NCBI RefSeq assembly: GCF_008014775.2
Contig: NZ_CP144914.1
Span: forward strand, 3,596,001-3,660,000
Reading direction: 5' to 3'
DNA: 64,000 nt
Source of the DNA: Alkalicoccus halolimnae
GTDB taxonomy: Bacteria > Bacillota > Bacilli > Bacillales > Salisediminibacteriaceae
Within the stretch, counting starts at the first letter, position 1, and every line of letters begins with the position of its first letter. The notes under the pieces are model-generated. The model had not been told where the DNA came from and searched no databases. It saw only the letters and a list, made by a program, of their open reading frames with translations. The position numbers and the translations under genes are program-made. Below are positions 7,608 to 15,957 of this stretch, in pieces.

Positions 7608-7712
7608 GCTGCCTTGAAAATAAAGTAGATAAGCGATAAGCTTGCGCTTTCGTTTCCATGGGAAAGCTCCTCCCGGGCCCGCGGCCTCCCTTGCGTCCGG
7701 GAGGAGCTTCCC
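7608..7712 (+). repeat. Dispersed intergenic element, copy R3 (chimeric)
   Basis: The family left end (GCTGCCTTGAAAATAAAGTA, then CGCTTTCGTTTCCATG) is joined to a different, nearly perfect hairpin: AGCTCCTCCCGG at about 7665-7676 pairs with CCGGGAGGAGCT at about 7698-7709. Confidence 0.7.
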
Positions 7713-8194
7713 GCTTTCTTTTCCGCAGGCGTCTCTGCCCCCTGGCTCTGGTTTCTACCTTGGTATCTTCTTGATTCAACCAGCAGGCTTTCTTTATTGG
7801 AGAATCAAAACGAGGCGGAAACTGCCCTTAGAAGAAGATTGAAAGAGCTCCCGGAACATCACCCCGAACGGCAGAGCTGAGGCGGAGTTTTCCATAAAGA
7901 ACGTTATTTAGAATCTAAAGAAAAAGAGTCTGCCTGCAAACTGCTCCTGCCTTATCTCTATAATAACCTATAATATATTTGTTCCTCCCGTATATATTAA
8001 AAAAATGACTCCTGCCAGGAGCACTATCTTCTGGGAGGGTCAAAGCGCATGCCAAAGCTGTTTCATCTTTTCTGCCTCCTTTACCCATCTATTCGTACTA
8101 TAACAGGATTTACAGACCACTAACAGCAGGTTGTATTCTTTTCAGGTTGTTTGTAAAGTATATTGAAGAGAGTACACAGGAAAGGACGATAGCA
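7713..8194. other. Intergenic region without recognised gene
   Basis: Several stop codons in every frame. A small hairpin CTCCTGCCAGGAG lies near 8012. AT-rich sequence TATAATATATTTG around 7973-7985 could contain a promoter for the acetyltransferase gene, but no good -35 partner was found. Confidence 0.4.
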
Positions 8195-8743
8195 ATGGGA
8201 AACTTTTTAATAAGGCCGGCTCGCCCAGCAGATGCAGAAGCTGTCCGGGAAATTTCATGGATTACGTGCGAAGAGGGGTTTGGACTCGCCACCCCTTCAG
8301 AATTTTCCCGAACGATAGACATGGAAAGAAATGCTATTCAAAAAGCAGGAAGCTCCCCGGCCTGGTCACGCTTTTTAACAGCAGAATCCGAAGGGAAGAT
8401 CGTTGGATTTCTGCATTTCATAAGGCGCACTGAAGATAAATACCGCCATCACGGCAGCTTTGGCATGAGTATCCTGCCAGAATACCGTTCTCACGGTATA
8501 GGGGCATGTCTGCTCCGGGAACTCATCGGATGGGCTGAACAGCAGCCGGGTCTGGAAAAAATCACACTCGAGGTGCTTGCCGGAAACAAGTCCGCGATTC
8601 ATCTCTATGAAAAATTCATGTTTCAGGAGGAAGGCCGTCTGCAAAATCACGTTTACTTTAAAAAAAGTTTTGATGATCTGCTCCTTATGGCTTTATTTGT
8701 TTCCTATACGAATTTAGAAAATCCAAAATCCCCCGCTGATTAA
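8195..8743 (+). CDS. GNAT family N-acetyltransferase
   Basis: 182 residues. The GNAT acetyl-CoA binding segment is visible as ILPEYRSHGIGACLLRELIG, followed by LEVLAGNKSAIHLYEKFMFQEEGR, the usual beta-5/alpha-4 region. ATG 8195 is preferred because AGGAAAGGACG precedes it; the open frame extends upstream without a site. The N-terminal LIRPARPADAEAVREI is typical of YkwB/RimI-like acetyltransferases. The acceptor substrate cannot be told from sequence. Monocistronic. Confidence 0.88.
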   Translation: MGNFLIRPARPADAEAVREISWITCEEGFGLATPSEFSRTIDMERNAIQKAGSSPAWSRFLTAESEGKIVGFLHFIRRTEDKYRHHGSFGMSILPEYRSHGIGACLLRELIGWAEQQPGLEKITLEVLAGNKSAIHLYEKFMFQEEGRLQNHVYFKKSFDDLLLMALFVSYTNLENPKSPAD

Positions 8744-8839
8744 GTGACCGACGTTTAAATCAAAACAACGATGGGAAGAGAGTATTATAAATTCAACAAT
8801 GACACTGGTAAATTCCAAAATTGATTTTACTATTTAGAA

Positions 8840-8898
8840 ATCCCCCTTCCGGGTTCAACGCTGATGAGAAAATCAGCTGTTGAAAACCTCGGGATATT
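8840..8898 (+). terminator. Long hairpin, probable terminator after the acetyltransferase
   Basis: Nested pairings ATCCC/GGGAT, GGTTCAAC/GTTGAAAACC and CTGAT/ATCAG around a GAGAAA loop, then ATTTTT. The distance of about 100 bases from the upstream stop is long, so a structured leader for the next gene is the alternative. Confidence 0.4.
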
Positions 8899-8949
8899 TT
8901 TGGATGAAAAAAATTTAGCAGCGTCATTTATAAAAAGGAGCAGATAATA

Positions 8950-9189
8950 GTGGCTGAATATCGTTTGAACGAATTAGAAATTGGTAAAAATTATAAAGCA
9001 AAAGAAATTGACAGCTTTGTTTCCACAACGGACGTAGTTGTTCTCTCTTCCAATGAGGAGCAGCTGTTCACAGAACCGGAGCGGGAATACCGCGTAGCAG
9101 GATCCTATAATGGTTTTTTCGAACATTCTTCTGAAGATGGGGAAAAGTACTACCGTAAAAAACGTGCCTACGTAATCGAAAAAATATAA
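8950..9189 (+). CDS. Small unknown protein
   Basis: 79 residues, GTG start at 8950 with AAAGGAG nine bases upstream, and a strong terminator 12 bases past the stop. The sequence is acidic and soluble (AEYRLNELEIGKNYKAKEID; later AGSYNGFFEHSSEDGEKYYRKKRAYVIEKI). No recognised domain, no cysteine, no membrane segment. The good start, stop and terminator support a genuine gene. It sits just before the convergent yvrJ, but there is nothing to tie it to the sigma factor module. Confidence 0.7.
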   Translation: MAEYRLNELEIGKNYKAKEIDSFVSTTDVVVLSSNEEQLFTEPEREYRVAGSYNGFFEHSSEDGEKYYRKKRAYVIEKI

Positions 9190-9200
9190 GAAATTCATCC

Positions 9201-9237
9201 AAACTGTCCCAAAAATTATTTTTGGGACAGTTTTTTT
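9201..9237 (+). terminator. Intrinsic terminator
   Basis: Perfect stem AAACTGTCCCAAAAA / TTTTTGGGACAGTTT followed by T's; the last T's overlap the stop codon of convergent yvrJ. Confidence 0.9.
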
Positions 9238-9373
9238 ATTTTCCTTTTTTCAAAGCGTCAATCTTTCTCGCTAACCTGTCCATTTTCTGTTCATGCCTGA
9301 TCAGCAGATACATCGTCACAACTCCCGGTAAAGCAACGTTTTCAAGCAGCAAAGTCCATTCATAAGGCATCAT
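9236..9373 (-). CDS. yvrJ: YvrJ family small membrane protein
   Basis: 45 residues from ATG 9373, chosen because AAGGAGGAAGCTGCAGT precedes it and the homologous family begins here; the longer reading frame is spurious. It has a single membrane helix (LLLENVALPGVVTMYLLI) and a basic tail RHEQKMDRLARKIDALKK, the YvrJ pattern. In B. subtilis yvrJ belongs to the SigO-RsoA regulon and lies beside those genes, matching its divergent placement here. Function unknown; conserved neighbourhood suggests it works with the sigma factor, perhaps at the membrane (inference). Confidence 0.85.
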   Translation of the reverse strand: MMPYEWTLLLENVALPGVVTMYLLIRHEQKMDRLARKIDALKKGK

Positions 9374-9569
9374 ACTGCAGCTTCCTCCTTTGCTTTTAAG
9401 GTTATTCTTCAAAGAGGAAACCGGGCCCGCTTTCACAACCTCGTTAAAATCAGGACTTGTGTGATTGTCCATTCTGGATTAATATAAGAACATACGTTCC
9501 TGTTTCGGTTGTAATGTTCTGCCGCTGTTCTCCTTTATCTGGTAGCAGCTCAGAAGGGAGGATCTCAAA

Positions 9570-10169
9570 ATGATTGATAAAAAGCACCTTTCTCTTCATG
9601 AAAAAAAGCAGCTCGAAGCTTTTGAACAGGCCCATCCGCTCCTGTTCCAAAATCCGCTGATCCGCTCTTTTTTTAAAAACAAGGAACATGTTTATTTATT
9701 AATTCAATACGTTACACATTCGACCGAACAATCAATGCAGGCTCTGGACGAAGCCTTTCGTGATTATTATACCGGTGTCAAACTCGTTCATTATCTTTCC
9801 CAGACGCTTCACTGGAAGGCCGTGCATTACGATAAGCGGCTCCGGAAAGAAGCGGAGCGGTTTCCGCTGACAGAGGAGGAAGCACTGATGACGAGAGAAC
9901 AGCCGTATACGAAGGCAGAACTTCCGTGGCTGGAAGAACTCAAAACTCCTCTGACTGAAAAGCTTGGAGATGAACAGATCCTGCGGGCTTTCAGTCAGTT
10001 GACACAGCGTCAGAAGCAGGTTCTCCAGCTTGTCTATGGAGAAGGACACACCCTCACCGAGACAGGCTGTCTGCTCGGCATTACACAACAGGGGGCTTCC
10101 AAAATTCATTATGCCGCTCTCTGTCGTTTAAGAAAAATATTGATTGAAGAAAAGGAGGAATCTAGATGA
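9570..10169 (+). CDS. sigO: RNA polymerase sigma factor SigO (YvrI), promoter -35 binding subunit
   Basis: 199 residues. The C-terminal region ILRAFSQLTQRQKQVLQLVYG plus the following GITQQGASKIHYAALCRLRKIL is a sigma-70 region 4 helix-turn-helix; the N-terminal half lacks a clear region 2. In B. subtilis SigO supplies region 4 and the separate protein RsoA supplies region 2, and both are needed for transcription. Here the next gene overlaps by ATGA and has the expected RsoA size. ATG 9570 follows GGGAGGATCTCAAA. No anti-sigma RsiO is recognisable nearby. The oxalate decarboxylase gene oxdC, a known target in B. subtilis, is not in the window. Confidence 0.85.
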   Translation: MIDKKHLSLHEKKQLEAFEQAHPLLFQNPLIRSFFKNKEHVYLLIQYVTHSTEQSMQALDEAFRDYYTGVKLVHYLSQTLHWKAVHYDKRLRKEAERFPLTEEEALMTREQPYTKAELPWLEELKTPLTEKLGDEQILRAFSQLTQRQKQVLQLVYGEGHTLTETGCLLGITQQGASKIHYAALCRLRKILIEEKEESR

Positions 10170-10429
10170 AGGAGTGGAAATCGCTCGTGGAACAGGCAAA
10201 AATGGGGGACGAAGAGAGTAAAATGCATATCATTAATATGCTCGAACCTAAAATAAATAAATCCCTTCTGCAGACGAAGCCGCAGGAAAGAGCCGATTTA
10301 AAGCAGGAACTGGTCGTCAAAACCCTGTCGGTGATCCAATCGTTTGATACTCGTTCGGTACCTGGTTTTTGGCGTTTTATGTACGAAATAGAGAACAATG
10401 CTCCCAGACCGAAAGCTGCGGGTAGGTAA
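10166..10429 (+). CDS. rsoA: Sigma-O co-regulator RsoA (region 2-like subunit)
   Basis: 87 residues (B. subtilis RsoA has about 79), overlapping sigO by 4 bases, with its ribosome binding site AGGAGGAATCTAG inside the end of sigO. The protein has a helix-rich sigma region 2-like pattern: LVEQAKMGDEESKMHIINML, then LKQELVVKTLSVIQSFD, then the end PGFWRFMYEIENNAP. Translational coupling should give equal amounts of the two subunits. The assignment depends mainly on position and size next to SigO; region 2 residues that contact the -10 element cannot be verified by eye. Confidence 0.75.
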   Translation: MKEWKSLVEQAKMGDEESKMHIINMLEPKINKSLLQTKPQERADLKQELVVKTLSVIQSFDTRSVPGFWRFMYEIENNAPRPKAAGR

Positions 10430-10483
10430 AAACGTCATCTGAAAATTCATTCTGGCGGCGTCTTACGGAAGGAGAATTAGTGT

Positions 10484-10665
10484 GAAGTCGAGCAGGATAG
10501 CGCCCGCCTGCATTGGAAACTATTACCCGGTTTGAACGCGGCCGAAAAACAGTGTCTTTTACATTGATTTATTTGTATACCGGTTTGGGAGCAGCCGGTG
10601 CATGTATTAAATCCAGGTTTTCAGTAGCTTCGAAGAAAAAGGCAGGAATTCCTGGATCCGTATAA
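10484..10665 (+). pseudogene. Frameshifted remnant resembling sigma region 4
   Basis: Two overlapping frames read LHWKLLPGLNAAEKQCLLH and then LIYLYTGLGAAGACIKSR continuing to VASKKKAGI, separated by one frameshift. The combined pattern (L-L...KQ-L...Y--G...SK-A) resembles the SigO C-terminus just upstream. A GGAAGGAG site with GTG precedes it. It may be a decayed duplicate of a sigma region 4 domain, or chance similarity; low confidence. The rest of 10430-10739 shows no gene. Confidence 0.3.
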
Positions 10666-10739
10666 AAATTTTTCCAAAAGAAGCGGAGTTTCGATAAACG
10701 GTTCTGAAGAATGGTCTTTCTGGATGAATGACCAAAGAA

Positions 10740-10768
10740 AAAAAGCCAGCCCGGAGGCTGGCTTTTTG
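10740..10768 (-). terminator. Intrinsic terminator of ectABC
   Basis: Stem AAAAAGCCAGCC / GGCTGGCTTTTT with a CGGA loop, four bases past the ectC stop codon. Confidence 0.9.
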
Positions 10769-10771
10769 CTG

Positions 10772-11161
10772 TTACTCTTCGTCCACAAGCTCATAAACGC
10801 CATCTTCATTATGCGTTTCCTGACCCGTAATCGGCGGATCGAATACGCATACCATGCGCATATCGGAGAACGCACGCAGAAGGTGCTCGTCGTGCTTATC
10901 AAGGGCGTAGATTTCATTTGCTTTAATCGGCCATACTTTGCCGTCAGCAACCGTCTCTACTTCGCCTTCCCCTTCGATGCAATAAACAGCTTCCAGGTGA
11001 TTCTGATACCAGATGTGAGTTTCTGTTCCTGCTTTAATCACTGTATCATGCACCGAGTAGCCCATTCCGTCTTTTTTAAGAAGCAGACGGCGGCTTTCCC
11101 AGTTATCTTCTTTAATATGCTGGTCGGAATCAATAACGTCTTCGAGTCGTACTACTTTCAT
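10772..11161 (-). CDS. ectC: L-ectoine synthase
   Basis: 129 residues, a cupin-fold enzyme that cyclises N-gamma-acetyl-L-2,4-diaminobutyrate to the compatible solute ectoine with loss of water. Visible: [10 protein letters not shown] at the start, the conserved [20 protein letters not shown], and metal-site residues around [25 protein letters not shown] 11161 is preferred over ATG 11188 because GAAGGAGGACATCACC precedes it and homologues start at MKV(V/I)RLED. Last gene of ectABC. No ectoine hydroxylase (ectD) is adjacent. Confidence 0.97.
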   Translation of the reverse strand: MKVVRLEDVIDSDQHIKEDNWESRRLLLKKDGMGYSVHDTVIKAGTETHIWYQNHLEAVYCIEGEGEVETVADGKVWPIKANEIYALDKHDEHLLRAFSDMRMVCVFDPPITGQETHNEDGVYELVDEE

Positions 11162-11197
11162 GGTGATGTCCTCCTTCAGTTCCTTCAATGGGATAAT

Positions 11198-12490
11198 TTA
11201 GTTCGTTACAGCTTCTTTCTTCAGATTCATTGATTTCAGCGCATCCTGGATACTGAGTTCAATAATCTCGAGTCCGGCCTGAAGACCTTCCTCATCAATG
11301 TTGATAGGTGGGAACAGCTTGAATACTTCATCGTGTCCACCCGCTGTTTCCATAATCATATAACGTTCGAACGCATGCTCCGCTACTTTTTCACTGAAGC
11401 CTTCTACGTCAGAAGCGATGCCCTGCATCAGGCCTCGTCCTTTCAGACGACCCTGCATTTCAGGATATTTTTCAATCATATTTGTCAGGAAGTCTGTTAC
11501 TGTAGCAGCTTTTGCCTGAACGCTCTTTTCAAATTCCGGGTCTTCCCAGTACGTAAGTGACTCTGTCGCTGTCACAAACGCCATGTTATTACCACGGAAC
11601 GTTCCGTTGTGCTCGCCCGGCTTCCATTTATCAAACTCCGGCTTAATGAGAGTAATCGCAAGCGGCAGTCCATATCCGCCGATTGACTTGGAAAGACAGA
11701 CGACATCCGGCTTAATACCCGCAGGCTCAAAGGAGAAGAATGTGCCAGTACGGCCAACTCCAGCCTGTACATCGTCTACGATAAGCATGATGCCCCACTC
11801 ACGGCAGATTCTTTCCAGTCGCTGCATCCATTCGATGCTTGCTGCATTAATACCGCCTTCGCCCTGAACCGTTTCAAAGATAACAGCCGCAGGTATCGCT
11901 ACACCGCTTCCGTTGTCCTCAAGAAAACGCTCAAAGTAGTCCAGCGTATCTTTCTCATCGTTCACGAAATTGTCGTAAGGCATTGTTACAGTATGACTTA
12001 GTGGAATGCCTGCACCTTTACGCTTCATGGAATTGCCTGTTACAGCAAGGGACCCGATTGTCATCCCGTGAAAACCATTTGTAAAGCTGACAATGTCAGT
12101 GCGTCCAGTCATTTTCCGCGCAATTTTCAGCGCACTTTCCACTGTGTTTGTACCAGTTGGTCCCGGAAACATGATTTTGTAATCCATGTTGCGGGGCTTC
12201 ATAATTACTTCATTAAACTTATCAATAAATTCCACTTTGGCATCTGTCGCCTTATCAAGGGAATGCGTAATGCCGTCATCAAGAATATAGTCTACGAGCT
12301 TCTTTTTCATTGCAGGCTCGTTGTGTCCGTAATTCAATGCACCGGCACCGGCGAAGAAGTCAATATACTCATTTCCATCTTCGTCCCAGATTCTATAGCC
12401 GCGTGCTTTCGTAAATACTGCAGGAAAGCTTCGTACATAGCTTCGTACACTGGATTCGTGGTCTTCAATAATTTGCAGTTTCTTATTCAT
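11198..12490 (-). CDS. ectB: L-2,4-diaminobutyrate:2-oxoglutarate transaminase
   Basis: 430 residues, a class III PLP-dependent aminotransferase that makes L-2,4-diaminobutyrate from aspartate semialdehyde using glutamate. Motifs: [38 protein letters not shown], the PLP aspartate in [14 protein letters not shown] and the Schiff-base lysine in [17 protein letters not shown] 12490 follows TTTAGGAGGACCTCGATCC. Middle gene of the operon, 94 bp after ectA and 36 bp before ectC. Confidence 0.97.
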   Translation of the reverse strand: MNKKLQIIEDHESSVRSYVRSFPAVFTKARGYRIWDEDGNEYIDFFAGAGALNYGHNEPAMKKKLVDYILDDGITHSLDKATDAKVEFIDKFNEVIMKPRNMDYKIMFPGPTGTNTVESALKIARKMTGRTDIVSFTNGFHGMTIGSLAVTGNSMKRKGAGIPLSHTVTMPYDNFVNDEKDTLDYFERFLEDNGSGVAIPAAVIFETVQGEGGINAASIEWMQRLERICREWGIMLIVDDVQAGVGRTGTFFSFEPAGIKPDVVCLSKSIGGYGLPLAITLIKPEFDKWKPGEHNGTFRGNNMAFVTATESLTYWEDPEFEKSVQAKAATVTDFLTNMIEKYPEMQGRLKGRGLMQGIASDVEGFSEKVAEHAFERYMIMETAGGHDEVFKLFPPINIDEEGLQAGLEIIELSIQDALKSMNLKKEAVTN

Positions 12491-12584
12491 GGATCGAGGT
12501 CCTCCTAAATTATAGTTAGAAACCATTGTTTAAATCGGCCGGTTTACATCAGCTGCCCGGCAGCCTGTCTATTTCGTTACTTTT

Positions 12585-13097
12585 CTATTTCTTTAAAGGT
12601 CCAATTCGGTAAGTGTACTCAGCATCGCCGTCTTCCGGAAATACATCCGCAGGGAACGTTTCCCGTACTTCAAAAGAAGTTTCATATTCCTTTGACAGTT
12701 TTTTGAAGAGGGACTGGGAAGCTGTATTATCTTTTGTAATCGTCGCTTCCAAGTATTTAACGTCTTTGGTGACATCACGATTTACCAATTCTTCAAGCAT
12801 TTTATAGCCGACACCTTTTCCGCGCTGGGAACTGTCGACACCTACCTGCCAGACAAAAACGACGTCCGGATGTTCCGGCTGGATAAATCCTGTAATGAAA
12901 CCAACGACTTCGCCGCGTTCTTTCGCGACAACGCAAGTCTCGGAGAAATATTCTGCCATCATAATGTACTTATAGGCAGAGTTAAGATCTAAAGATGACT
13001 TTTTTGCCAGATTCCACATTCCCTGGCCATCTTCTTTAGACGGTTGTTCCAGTGTGAAACTTTCTAGAACAGGAGTAGCTGCTGCGACTTTGCTCAT
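12585..13097 (-). CDS. ectA: L-2,4-diaminobutyrate acetyltransferase
   Basis: 170 residues, GNAT fold. It acetylates the gamma-amino group of L-2,4-diaminobutyrate with acetyl-CoA, the second step of ectoine synthesis. Typical EctA features are EDGQGMWNLAKKSSLDLNSAYKYIMM and VVFVWQVGVDSSQRGKGVGYKML, the latter being the acetyl-CoA site. ATG 13097 has AAAGGTGG upstream. First gene of ectABC behind a sigma-A promoter about 90 bases upstream. Confidence 0.96.
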   Translation of the reverse strand: MSKVAAATPVLESFTLEQPSKEDGQGMWNLAKKSSLDLNSAYKYIMMAEYFSETCVVAKERGEVVGFITGFIQPEHPDVVFVWQVGVDSSQRGKGVGYKMLEELVNRDVTKDVKYLEATITKDNTASQSLFKKLSKEYETSFEVRETFPADVFPEDGDAEYTYRIGPLKK

Positions 13098-13190
13098 AAC
13101 AAAAAACCACCTTTAATTATTTATTTATGGTGCATGAAGTAAGCGTTGTGCTACCTCAGCAAATAAGCTTCCGTTTTTTCAACACTCTTA

Positions 13191-13219
13191 ATGATAGGGA
13201 GTTTCGCAGTGAATGGCAA
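13191..13219 (-). promoter_or_regulatory. sigma-A promoter of ectABC
   Basis: Minus strand: TTGCCA (13214-13219), 17 bp, TATCAT (13191-13196), leaving an untranslated leader of about 90 bases. No sigma-B-like box was seen here. Confidence 0.55.
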
Positions 13220-13515
13220 CCGGAGTTAAACGGCTTTAATATCCATATACATGTATGAATACAGCTTAATACTCCTTAGACCATTCAGCTTACAAATAAC
13301 TCTGGTATTGTCCCAAATGCCTCGTATTTCTAGAAGCTCACTGGATTTTTTTACAATATTTTACTTTTTATGTATGGGATTTTCATCTGTTACTGCATCA
13401 CCGCAGCAGTGGATTACCGGTAAATAGCCGCATTCCGCCCCCTGCGCGCGTGAAAAGCGCGATACCGCGATACAATGAAAGATAATGGAAAAAGGAAGCT
13501 CCTGGATGTAAAGAA

Positions 13516-13840
13516 AAGTCTGGATCGTTATAGGCACAGCGTTTGCCTTCCTCTATCTCGGGGTGATCAGCTATTACCAGCTGAAGCTGCTCGCGGAAGC
13601 GGGGATAACATTTTTAAGCGACCTTACATATAAAGAAGAAACCGTGGAATAGGTAATGGAGTATGAAATTTTCGAGGAAGTGTTTATTTTATGGAGGAAA
13701 TCGATAAATATTTCCTTAGACTCCGGGAAAATGAAGAAGGTATTTATACGGCCGGCTATGAAAAATATGATAAATTCCTGAGCCCTTTCAAGTGCGGCCT
13801 TTACATCGTGCAGAAGTCGCTGCGCTTTACGACTTATTAA
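13516..13840 (+). pseudogene. Decayed small membrane-protein gene
   Basis: The frame starts KVWIVIGTAFAFLYLGVISY and continues to LTYKEETVE, then meets a TAG, resumes as VMEYEIFEEV, and shifts frame to YFMEEIDKYFLRLREN up to KSLRFTTY and a stop. The first 20 residues look like a signal anchor. No intact start codon is present (ATG is followed directly by TAA). I do not recognise the family. The remaining sequence from 13220 to 13515 contains nothing identifiable. Confidence 0.45.
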
Positions 13841-13924
13841 AAAGGTCCATATTCACCACACGGGGCTTGAAATTTAAGGAAGGAAAATTCTCACCGGCAT
13901 ACCAGAAGCGGATTTTCCCCAAAA

Positions 13925-13978
13925 TAAAAACAGCGGAGACTGACAGAGCCGGTCCGACAGAACTCAAAATCCGCTGTT
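13925..13978 (-). terminator. Intrinsic terminator of the YqcI/YcgG gene
   Basis: AACAGCGGA pairs with TCCGCTGTT around an inner hairpin (GTCGGACCGGCTCTGTC region); TTTTTATTTT follows on the minus strand. Confidence 0.7.
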
Positions 13979-13980
13979 GT

Positions 13981-14709
13981 CTATTTTTTTACACGGAAAG
14001 GACAGCTTCCCCGAATGGGCTCGGCATCATCCCCTATAAAAAACTGCTTCCATTCGTTGTGTTCAGGATCGCCGTAATGACTAATGTCCGGATGTGTCGG
14101 CAGCTGATCCCATGCTTCTACCCGCTCCCGAACTTTTTCACGCGACATCAATCCTCCCGGTTCTGTGCCTTCGAGACCTTTGAATATTTTGCGCGGCTGA
14201 AAACCGAGAATTAAACTGTTGCCGAGATCACGGGTTTTCCGCTGCTTATAAGCCGGAGCGTTGCCGAATACAAATATCGGTTCCTGATGAAAGTGAAAAT
14301 CCCACAAATAATGTTCCGGATCGGCAGGCTCCTTCCCGGGCCAGCTCATCTCATCCTGTTCGTGAAGGTACTGAAGCAGCTCCCAAAAATAACGGCGGTA
14401 ATATTCAATGCTTTTTTCTTCCTTTTCCGGCTCTACGAATACAAACAGGCCGTGTCGGGAAGGATTCGGTTCTTCAAAGAGTTTCAGGAAGTCGCCGACG
14501 ATACTGGGAAGAGCAGACCAGTCATCCCCAGGGAGACAGCCATACCGGAGTTCTCCTTTCTTCTCTCCTTTCTGTCCAAAGTAGCACGGAAAATCTTTTC
14601 GCGTCACAATATTATGAAACGTTTCGTATTCTTTATGAAACCATTCGGGAAGAGTATCTGCCGAAGCAATTCCTTCCTTCGTTAATAAATTCGAATAATT
14701 GGTTTTCAT
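13981..14709 (-). CDS. YqcI/YcgG family protein
   Basis: 242 residues, matching the YqcI/YcgG family of uncharacterised bacterial proteins by length and by the conserved RKDFPCYFGQKGEKKGELRYG stretch, the FVFVEPE segment, and the WDFHFHQEPIFVFGNAPAY block. A C-terminal DAEPIRGSCPF ends the protein. Soluble, no signal peptide. Function unknown; the invariant Cys and His residues hint at a metal or redox role, but that is a guess. Monocistronic with its own terminator. Confidence 0.85.
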   Translation of the reverse strand: MKTNYSNLLTKEGIASADTLPEWFHKEYETFHNIVTRKDFPCYFGQKGEKKGELRYGCLPGDDWSALPSIVGDFLKLFEEPNPSRHGLFVFVEPEKEEKSIEYYRRYFWELLQYLHEQDEMSWPGKEPADPEHYLWDFHFHQEPIFVFGNAPAYKQRKTRDLGNSLILGFQPRKIFKGLEGTEPGGLMSREKVRERVEAWDQLPTHPDISHYGDPEHNEWKQFFIGDDAEPIRGSCPFRVKK

Positions 14710-14790
14710 TGTTTCTCCTCGCTTTCCGGGCTTTAAAGACCCTTGTTCCCCATGCGCAGCACAGATAAACAGAAATTTTCCAGGATGAAA

Positions 14791-14975
14791 GCTGCCTTGA
14801 AAATAAATTATAGAAACAATAAACGTCCGCCTCCGTTTCCAAGGGGACGCTTTCCGGACGGGCCATCTGCCCTGCAGCTCACGGTAAAAATACAGGGCAG
14901 AACCTGTCTTCCAATAACGAAAACCTCTTCTTGAACAGCATTCATTTCACTTGTTATAGAGGGGAAGTTCCCTTC
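14791..14975 (+). repeat. Dispersed intergenic element, copy R4 (type 1, central deletion)
   Basis: Carries the left end GCTGCCTTGAAAATAAA, the GGGGACGCTTTCCGGACGGGCC core and the distal part (CTTCTTGAACAGCATTCATT, GAGGGGAAGTTCCC), but the hairpin region between CAGCT and ACGG is deleted. Confidence 0.75.
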
Positions 14976-15024
14976 CTAGTGTCCTTTATGCTCTACATCC
15001 ATTACTGACATGGTATTTTTCCAG

Positions 15025-15645
15025 CTAAATTTTCAAAAGATTTTTTTTGTAAAGCAGTCTGACCGAATTCAGTACAACAGCGGGCACGCGTTTAGGAAAA
15101 AGCCGATGTACATACAATTTAAAATAGGCAGCTCTTAAGTCATTCCACTGTGTACAGTCTTTTTCTTCATTGAACCTTGCTACGTCTATAATTTTCACCG
15201 TTCCCTCCGGCGTCATTATTAAGTTATGAAGGTGAATATCCGATGGACGAAGCTCTCTGGCCACTACTTCCTGCAGCGCTTTATCCACCTCGTGAATGAC
15301 ACTTTCAGCAATGAAAATACCGTGCGTCAAGCATTGAAAAAATGTTGATCCTTCAATATAATCAATGACAATATAATTTTTCCCTGAACTATAAAATACA
15401 GGAAAGGAATGAACATCGCTTAGTTTTCTATAAATACTGGTCTCCACTTCTGCCACCTCGTAGAATTCCGGATAATACACTTTTAATACCTTTAAGGAGT
15501 CTTCTATACGAAAAGCACACGCACTCCTTCCTTCTCCAATCAGCGAAAGTCTTGAATCAAAGCCTCCTGCCCTGTATTTATTTCCTTTTTTTGTATATGT
15601 CACACTTTCAGCCAGTTTTTTATAAAACTCCTCCATGTTTTTCAT
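15025..15645 (-). CDS. Protein kinase-like protein (YrzF/YbdM type)
   Basis: 206 residues with a shortened eukaryotic-type kinase fold: glycine-rich SLIGEGRSACAFRI, the putative ATP lysine in LKVLKVYYPEF, the hinge YIVIDYIEGSTF, a catalytic-loop-like RPSDIHLHNLI and the metal-binding aspartate in VKIIDVARF. The loop lacks the canonical HRD arginine-aspartate order and DFG is replaced by DVA, so activity is uncertain. Resembles B. subtilis YrzF/YbdM. ATG 15645 is preceded by a GGAGAGAG site. Diverges from sasA across a region with a 12 bp inverted repeat. Confidence 0.75.
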   Translation of the reverse strand: MKNMEEFYKKLAESVTYTKKGNKYRAGGFDSRLSLIGEGRSACAFRIEDSLKVLKVYYPEFYEVAEVETSIYRKLSDVHSFPVFYSSGKNYIVIDYIEGSTFFQCLTHGIFIAESVIHEVDKALQEVVARELRPSDIHLHNLIMTPEGTVKIIDVARFNEEKDCTQWNDLRAAYFKLYVHRLFPKRVPAVVLNSVRLLYKKNLLKI

Positions 15646-15778
15646 CTCTCTCCTTCGTCACATTGTCCCCGCTTCAGTTTCTATTCCCTTTTTATATTTT
15701 TATCAATCCGTCCAGGAACAGACATTTTCAAATCTGAATCGGAATAAGGCAGCCAGAAGACTTCCGAATCCCCCCTCT

Positions 15779-15840
15779 GTTATAACGGTTAATTTATGAA
15801 TATTTACTTTCAAAAAAGGAAAAGGAAGAACCGTTATAAC
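15779..15840. repeat. Perfect 12 bp inverted repeat between divergent genes
   Basis: GTTATAACGGTT (15779-15790) and AACCGTTATAAC (15829-15840) are exact reverse complements 38 bp apart. Each arm also contains the small palindrome GTTATAAC. Could be a paired operator for one or both flanking genes. Confidence 0.6.
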
Positions 15841-15892
15841 TATAAGCGTTACACTTCCGATTTCTCCTCCCTCCAAAAACTCCCACAGATTT

Positions 15893-15918
15893 TCAAACTT
15901 TTCCTTCTCCTATTCGTA
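15893..15918 (+). promoter_or_regulatory. ECF (sigma-W/M type) promoter of sasA
   Basis: TCAAAC (15893-15898), exactly 16 bp, CGTA (15915-15918); the sigma-W consensus is TGAAAC-N16-CGTA. The B. subtilis orthologue ywaC is known to be under ECF sigma control during cell-envelope and alkaline stress. Confidence 0.6.
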
Positions 15919-15957
15919 GTACAATGAAGCAGAAATAGATAAAGGAGCTGGGGAACA

